Source: Trichosphaerium sp. ATCC 40318
Taxonomy: Eukaryota; Discosea; Flabellinia; Trichosidae
Direction of reading: 5' to 3'
Length of the DNA stretch: 64,000 bases
NCBI GenBank assembly: GCA_038496445.1
Contig: JALMLS010000253.1
Coordinates: 118,298 to 182,297 of the forward strand
In this document: positions 59,595-64,000 of the stretch, in pieces
Layout of the letters: each line of letters opens with the position of its first letter
Position numbering within the stretch: the stretch's first letter is position 1
Notes under the pieces: generated by a model
Seen by the model: only the letters and a program-made list of their open reading frames with translations
Databases searched by the model: none
What the model was told of the DNA's origin: nothing
Translations under genes and position numbers: made by a program

Positions 59595-60752
59595 ATGCGA
59601 CGTTTTAAAGAGCGTATAAGCCAATTCCGCTTAAGGCCAGTCAAAACAAGCCAAATGGCAAAACCACTTCTAGAAATTTGCCATAAAGTACTTGGGCCAT
59701 CGCAAAAGCTTATATTTGCTCAATATAGTAACAAAAAACAATATAATGTGCTGTGCGCTTACAATAAGGTTCATATCATCGGTGTATTCGCAGCAGATAT
59801 AAAACAAGGCATGTGAAAAGAAAAACAGTTTAAAATCCCATCACAAGCTCTAAACCAAACCAACAGAGCTCGGACTATTTCCAACTGACGATAGAACGAA
59901 TACACTCTATGGGTAAGCTCAATATCAACGCCCAAACGTCACATTTACAACGTAAAGGAGTTAACAAACTTTAGAGAGCATGAAGGTATCAAAATACAGC
60001 TGCACGAATGTAAAAAATTCTGTAAACTCCTACATCGAGGAGGTCCTGGCTACGTCGAGGTCTGTCATTCTTTATCGTAGCCTTGTGTACTGATGCATCA
60101 ATACATTGTAGATGCTCTATGCCTCAGAAGATATTTACTCAACGCCAGAGTGGCAAGATATTGTCAAAAGCAGAAAGCAATACATAACACCAACTTTTAT
60201 GGAACAAGTATGACTTCTTTTAGTAGTTGACAAGATTCTGCTTCTTTACCAACTTGAACCATTCAAAGTGTAACATCATTGTAGCTATTACAAGTAGGTA
60301 AAGCCAACTTGAAATTCTTACAACAGCTTCATTCAAAGAAGAAGAAAAAGAAGCCTGTAGAAATATCACCAGAAATTATTAGAGATAAGTTTGCACGTGG
60401 TTTATTAGCTTTTGAAAAAACAGATTATATGGCAAAGGCACGTGATCAATAAGGCCCTCTGTAGCATAACACAACTATTCACTTCCAAAACCCTTACACT
60501 TTAAAATAGCACATGGACATCATGTTGTGTTCTTCAAACGAAAAAACTTTAAAAGCTCTTTCAACTGAAAGTTTAAGCAAGATGGAGACTTCGGAGATGC
60601 AAAAGATTTTAGAAGAGCAATATACACTATTAGAGAAATACTCACATAACTGGACATTCCTTGATAAATCTGTTGATACCAGAGCAATATCAGCAGCATG
60701 GTTACAAGAAGTGCGCGAAAGTCATCTCCAAAAAATAATACAACAAGGTTGA
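59595..60752 (+). CDS. RlaP-like nucleotidyltransferase-fold protein lacking the catalytic motif
   Basis: Six or more exons from the ATG at 59595 (MRRFKERISQFRLRPVKTSQ) to the TGA at 60750-60752. The body matches the RNA-repair nucleotidyltransferase family (RlaP, PF10127): IIGVFAADIKQ, ELGLFPTDD, HEGIKIQLHECKKFCKLLHR then GGPGYVEMLYASEDIYSTPE, and WQDIVKSRKQYITPTFMEQ followed by VGKANLKFLQQLH. Where true family members have G-S-x-x-Y-G...S-D-x-D, this protein reads YSNKKQYNVLCAYNKVHIIG, with Gly-Ser and both Asp residues gone. It should keep the fold but not transfer nucleotides, so it is probably a pseudo-enzyme or binding protein. A later exon (60513-60750) is helical and may belong to the same gene. 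Confidence 0.6.
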
Positions 60753-61155
60753 TTTTCTACTTGGCTTGTTTTGTTTTAATTCAAATACCTTCATGTGACC
60801 AGGTTTGTACTATGTTAGATGCTAGTTTGACGAATACGTCACTACCACTCTTTTTTCCTCTGTGATTATAGTGGTAGGTAAGCAGCACAAGATATTCAAT
60901 ATTATCTTCTGTATAAAGTTGCAACTAGGCACTCAACAAAACAACATTTCCGAGCATTGTTCCTCAAATGACAACCAGCAGAGTAAACGTTTTATGTTCT
61001 CGCAGAGCCGTTTTGAGGAATGCACGTGATCACACCATTTAGCTGACACTGCTTTTGGGATAAAAATACGCTTGACAACCGTTCCAAAGTTATAAAACAA
61101 ATTCAAGACGAAAACTAACAAAAAAATAGTGTCTATCGATCTAACACTGTATTTA
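60753..61155. other. Spacer between convergent genes
   Basis: About 400 nt between the 3' ends of the RlaP-like and coiled-coil genes. One CACGTG near 61022. No gene supported. Confidence 0.45.
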
Positions 61156-62016
61156 TTAGCCAATGACAGCCTCAACATCGGCTCGAGTCTTATCTGCAGA
61201 CTCTACTAGACCATCCAAGTGATTCGAAATCAATTTTGTCAGTTGTTTGACCTTGTTTTTAGATTCAGCCAGTTCCTGACGCAAGCTCTCAACCACTAGG
61301 TTGTCCTCCTCCAAGGTAGCGTTTGTGTCTTTTAACGTTTCATTCTCCACCTTTAGCGTCTTAATCTCAATCTGGAGCTCCGCTACCAAACCCACCAAGT
61401 CATTAATGCCATTTTGAATTTGTTTCATGTTCGTCTTGTTTTCATCAAGCCGCTGCAAGTTTTGCGTCGTTAAACTCGTCAGGTCATGAGCACCATCGCT
61501 CGCCTAATAGTGTCAGAAGGATATCAAACAAGGCACCAAGCAACAAAAAAATCAAAAACGGGTCGATAACGGCGTGTATGATCAAGGTTGCATCGCGCAA
61601 CCATAGGCGGAAACCTCGATAATACCATACCTAATCGTACATACGCTGGTTATTAAGCAGCGCGCCGCTCAGTATGTGCTGTTGTCTGTAACAATGTGGC
61701 CACAAAGTTAGTACCAAACAGAAAAGGCGCGAACATTTTTAAAGCGAGTTTTTCAAACAAAAAAAAAATTGTGGTTATTCAAGAAGCGCCTTTTGAATCA
61801 ATTTTAGCACGGTTTACAAAGAACCGGCGAATGCTAAGCGTGTTTGCTCTATAAGGGTACAACTAAGCACGTTACACTTTTAAAACAACAAAAGCCGCTA
61901 CATTACGGCCAGGTAACGTTAAAGCCACTTCTAGCACTTAAAAACAACTTGGATATACAAAATAACGTTACCTGACTAATTCTTCTCTTCTTTGCTGCAC
62001 GAGTGGTGGTTGCCAT
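61156..62016 (-). CDS. Small coiled-coil protein
   Basis: Two exons. Exon 1 (ATG at 62016) encodes a basic start, MATTTRAAKKRRISQ. A 468-nt intron (61504-61971) follows, and exon 2 gives ASDGAHDLTSLTTQNLQRLD then a long coiled coil (LVGLVAELQIEIKTLKVENE, VESLRQELAESKNKVKQLTK) ending VEAVIG and a TAA at 61156. About 130 residues. Heptads are clear by eye. No family recognised; the size and basic N-terminus would suit a small kinetochore, spliceosome or BLOC-type subunit, but nothing in the sequence chooses between these. Confidence 0.65.
61504..61971 (-). other. Outsize intron (468 nt) of the coiled-coil gene
   Basis: The second intron far above local size. Contains a 6-bp stem GGTTGC..GCAACC near 61586-61602 and purine/pyrimidine-rich tracts. 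No hidden exon or known small RNA could be identified. Confidence 0.45.
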
Positions 62017-62394
62017 TGTAGGATAGATTATTCAACGCTAACGTCAACTAAATTCGTTTTGTCAGTCTGACAGAATTGTATTGGAACTTTTCCCATCTTA
62101 TTGTGTCTTACATTGTAATTAGGTTCTAGTAGCACCCGTGCTCGGGTGGTGTGGTGTCTGTTCATAGCGGACCTGCGTTTTGAAAGTCAACCCAGACAAT
62201 AAACTGCCCAGATAAACTACTAAGTCATTTGCAAAATCGGTATCAACCAATCAATAACAGACGAAGACATCAAGGTGTTATCGATTTGTGTCTTAGATTT
62301 ACAAACACTTCCATTTAGCTAAAAGCCTCCAAAAACTTACGTACACATACTACATTATAACACGTGTACAACTTTAATTTTATTTTTGGGGAAC
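62017..62394. other. Spacer between two minus-strand genes
   Basis: About 380 nt upstream of the coiled-coil gene and downstream of the RCC1-like gene. CACGTG near 62362. Nothing else recognised. Confidence 0.4.
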
Positions 62395-64000
62395 TCAATC
62401 CAATTCTACAATTGGCGCTTGTCCAACATTCACTGCGATATTCAACGCAGCACTTGCAGCCGCGTTTAATGATAAATGAGAACACGCACTACAAACTGAC
62501 TTTAGCGAACACAAACTATAAGAATAACGTACTCAACAGGATGTAGACTTGCATTCCACTTTGTATTATCACGCCCAGGCGCATGTGTAAAAGACTCCAA
62601 TCCTAAACAATCATTTAAAAACCTGATTCACATAAAATACTCGTACCACAGCACAACAGGCGTCCAAAGGTAGATACTACGACCAACTGAAACCTTCATA
62701 AAACAATTAAAACAAACAAAAACTAAGAAAAAAACAAGGAAAAACAATGCCTCATGACATCCTCAACATTCAACGATCCTACAGCAATAAAAAACAAAAA
62801 TATGACGTACGCAGCAAAATGTGCCTCTTTTACCTTTTCATTAGGCATAAAGAACTCTGTACAAACAGGTTGTGGAGACCACGAATTTGAGATTTTTTAC
62901 CATTTCCAAGGTGAAGATATTTTCCATTACCACAAGTATAAAGCGTCTGTGATTCAGTAATAAACAACGACGCATAACGTCCAGCTTCTATATAAATAAC
63001 ACGTTCATTGGAAGGTATCTTAACTCTCGTCGGTGTTTGTACTACAAGACCTGAAGCAATGTTTTAATAAACAATTGAGCGAACAAGAAACGCACCAGAC
63101 TCAAATGAATTATTAGCAATATCTCTTAACTCAAACTCTTCACCCAAGCCAAGTCTGCCTATAGTAAAATATTAAATCGTCAATATCCATAAAAAGTAGC
63201 AAGGTCACAAACATGCAACATAGAAAAAGACAGAAACTTGCAGTTCTTTGTATAAAAAAAAACCTTTCAAAAAAAAAACCTGAAGTCCGTTTTTACATTC
63301 TCATAGTGACCTTGAAACTGATAAAACTAATCCGCACATACCACTTTCAGCCAATCCCCAAGAGTAAACTGTACCATCCCTTGCTAGTGCTACAGCGTGG
63401 TCATCACTACAACTTATACGCACTATTTCTTTGCCATCACATTCTATTTCTGTCCAATAATTTCCAGATAAAGGAAATAAGAGTGTATTGTCACCTTTTC
63501 CATATATTTTATGATTTGCAGTGATACCCATCATAGCCTATTAGCAAGAACAATACATCAGTATAAATATCTTAATGACACCAAATAGACTAAGGTACTA
63601 ACATTGCCACATTTACAAACTTGTAAAAATCCTCTGACGTTATCATTCAACATCACACCATCATCTCTTTATATAACAAATTATTAGAAAATATTTTGAC
63701 AAAGCTTCCTTTCTCTCTTCGTACACTACGCTTACTTGGCATGCGCCATCCTTGAAAGAATCTCTATCTATTACATTTACCATAACAGCCCTTCCAGATG
63801 CCGTAGTAGTCACTAAGTAGTGATCTAGAAATCAACTTTGTCAACATCATTTAAAAAAAAATAAGAAAAAGATAAGATAAAAATCATTTACCTGTCAAGG
63901 CTACTGTTTTAATTTTATGGTTAGTCAAGCACTCCATTCGTCTTGCAACAATTTTTTTTTCTTCTAAATTAGCTTGAAATACTTCCCCACTAGCACGAAG
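62395..64000 (-). CDS. RCC1-repeat protein (partial, N-terminus off right edge)
   Basis: Many short exons on the minus strand, already open at 64000 and ending at a TGA at 62395-62397 after VNVGQAPIVELD. RCC1-type blades are recognisable: EIVRISCSDDHAVALARDGT then VYSWGLAESG (63350-63440), GRLGLGEEFELRDIA, ERVIYIEAGRYASLFITESQ and TLYTCGNGKYLHLG (about 62900-62975). The right-most exons (VARRMECLTNHKIKTVALTG, YLVTTTASGRAVMVNV) fit further blades. RCC1 propellers act as Ran exchange factors or protein-binding scaffolds. The divergence argues for an RCC1-like protein rather than the Ran exchange factor itself. Order and joins of several exons are not settled. Confidence 0.75.

Noticed and set aside
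1-64000. tRNA, rRNA, CRISPR arrays or transposons
   Set aside because: No tRNA A/B-box pairs with a cloverleaf, no rRNA-like stretch, no regularly spaced repeats and no reverse transcriptase, transposase or long terminal repeats were found by eye.

Overview
The window is nuclear DNA of a compact, AT-rich, intron-dense unicellular eukaryote. Genes lie on both strands a few tens to a few hundred bases apart. Almost every gene is broken by introns of about 40-110 nt, and TAA, TAG and TGA all serve as ends of convincing genes, so the code looks standard. The protein families (Roco/RGS, BAR and PX RhoGAPs, animal-type haem peroxidase, COMM domain, NADAR, macro, RCC1, divergent actin) point to a free-living protist of the amoeboid or flagellate kind. 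I cannot place the lineage from the sequence. No tRNA, rRNA, CRISPR or intact transposon was seen. All gene models were joined by hand from exon reading frames and GT..AG sites. Gene ends are usually firm; some internal junctions are not.

Left third (1-16.1 kb): a ZNFX1-like RNA helicase running off the left edge and ending in an ADP-ribosyltransferase-like fold; a broken AlkB homologue; a secreted haem peroxidase; and a BAR-RhoGAP protein. Middle (16.4-40.4 kb): an unrecognised nuclear-looking protein with a duplicated C-terminal domain; a tiny secreted Cys/Arg-rich protein; a large proline-rich PX-PH-RhoGAP-RhoGAP protein; a one-domain RNase III protein; a Cys-rich type I membrane protein; a fucosyltransferase-like enzyme; and an LRR-Roc-COR-pseudokinase-RGS protein.

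Right third (40.7-64 kb): NADAR, HMG-box-like, DUF1771-Smr, macro-domain and COMM-domain genes; an RRM-like protein; a divergent actin-related protein; a purple acid phosphatase; a calponin-homology/filamin/ankyrin protein; a PH protein; a nuclease-fold protein with W-containing helical repeats; a nucleotidyltransferase-like protein that has lost its catalytic motif; a coiled-coil protein; and an RCC1-repeat gene running off the right edge.

Themes: (a) small-GTPase and membrane/cytoskeleton signalling (BAR-RhoGAP, PX-RhoGAP, Roco-RGS, CH-filamin, PH, RCC1); (b) ADP-ribose chemistry (ART-like domain, NADAR, macro domain); (c) RNA and nucleic-acid handling (ZNFX1-like, RNase III, Smr, RlaP-like, PD-(D/E)XK-like); (d) several pseudo-enzymes (Roco kinase, second RhoGAP, RlaP-like, AlkB). 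A striking non-coding signal is the abundance of the palindrome CACGTG, often inside longer perfect palindromes and mostly in introns and spacers.
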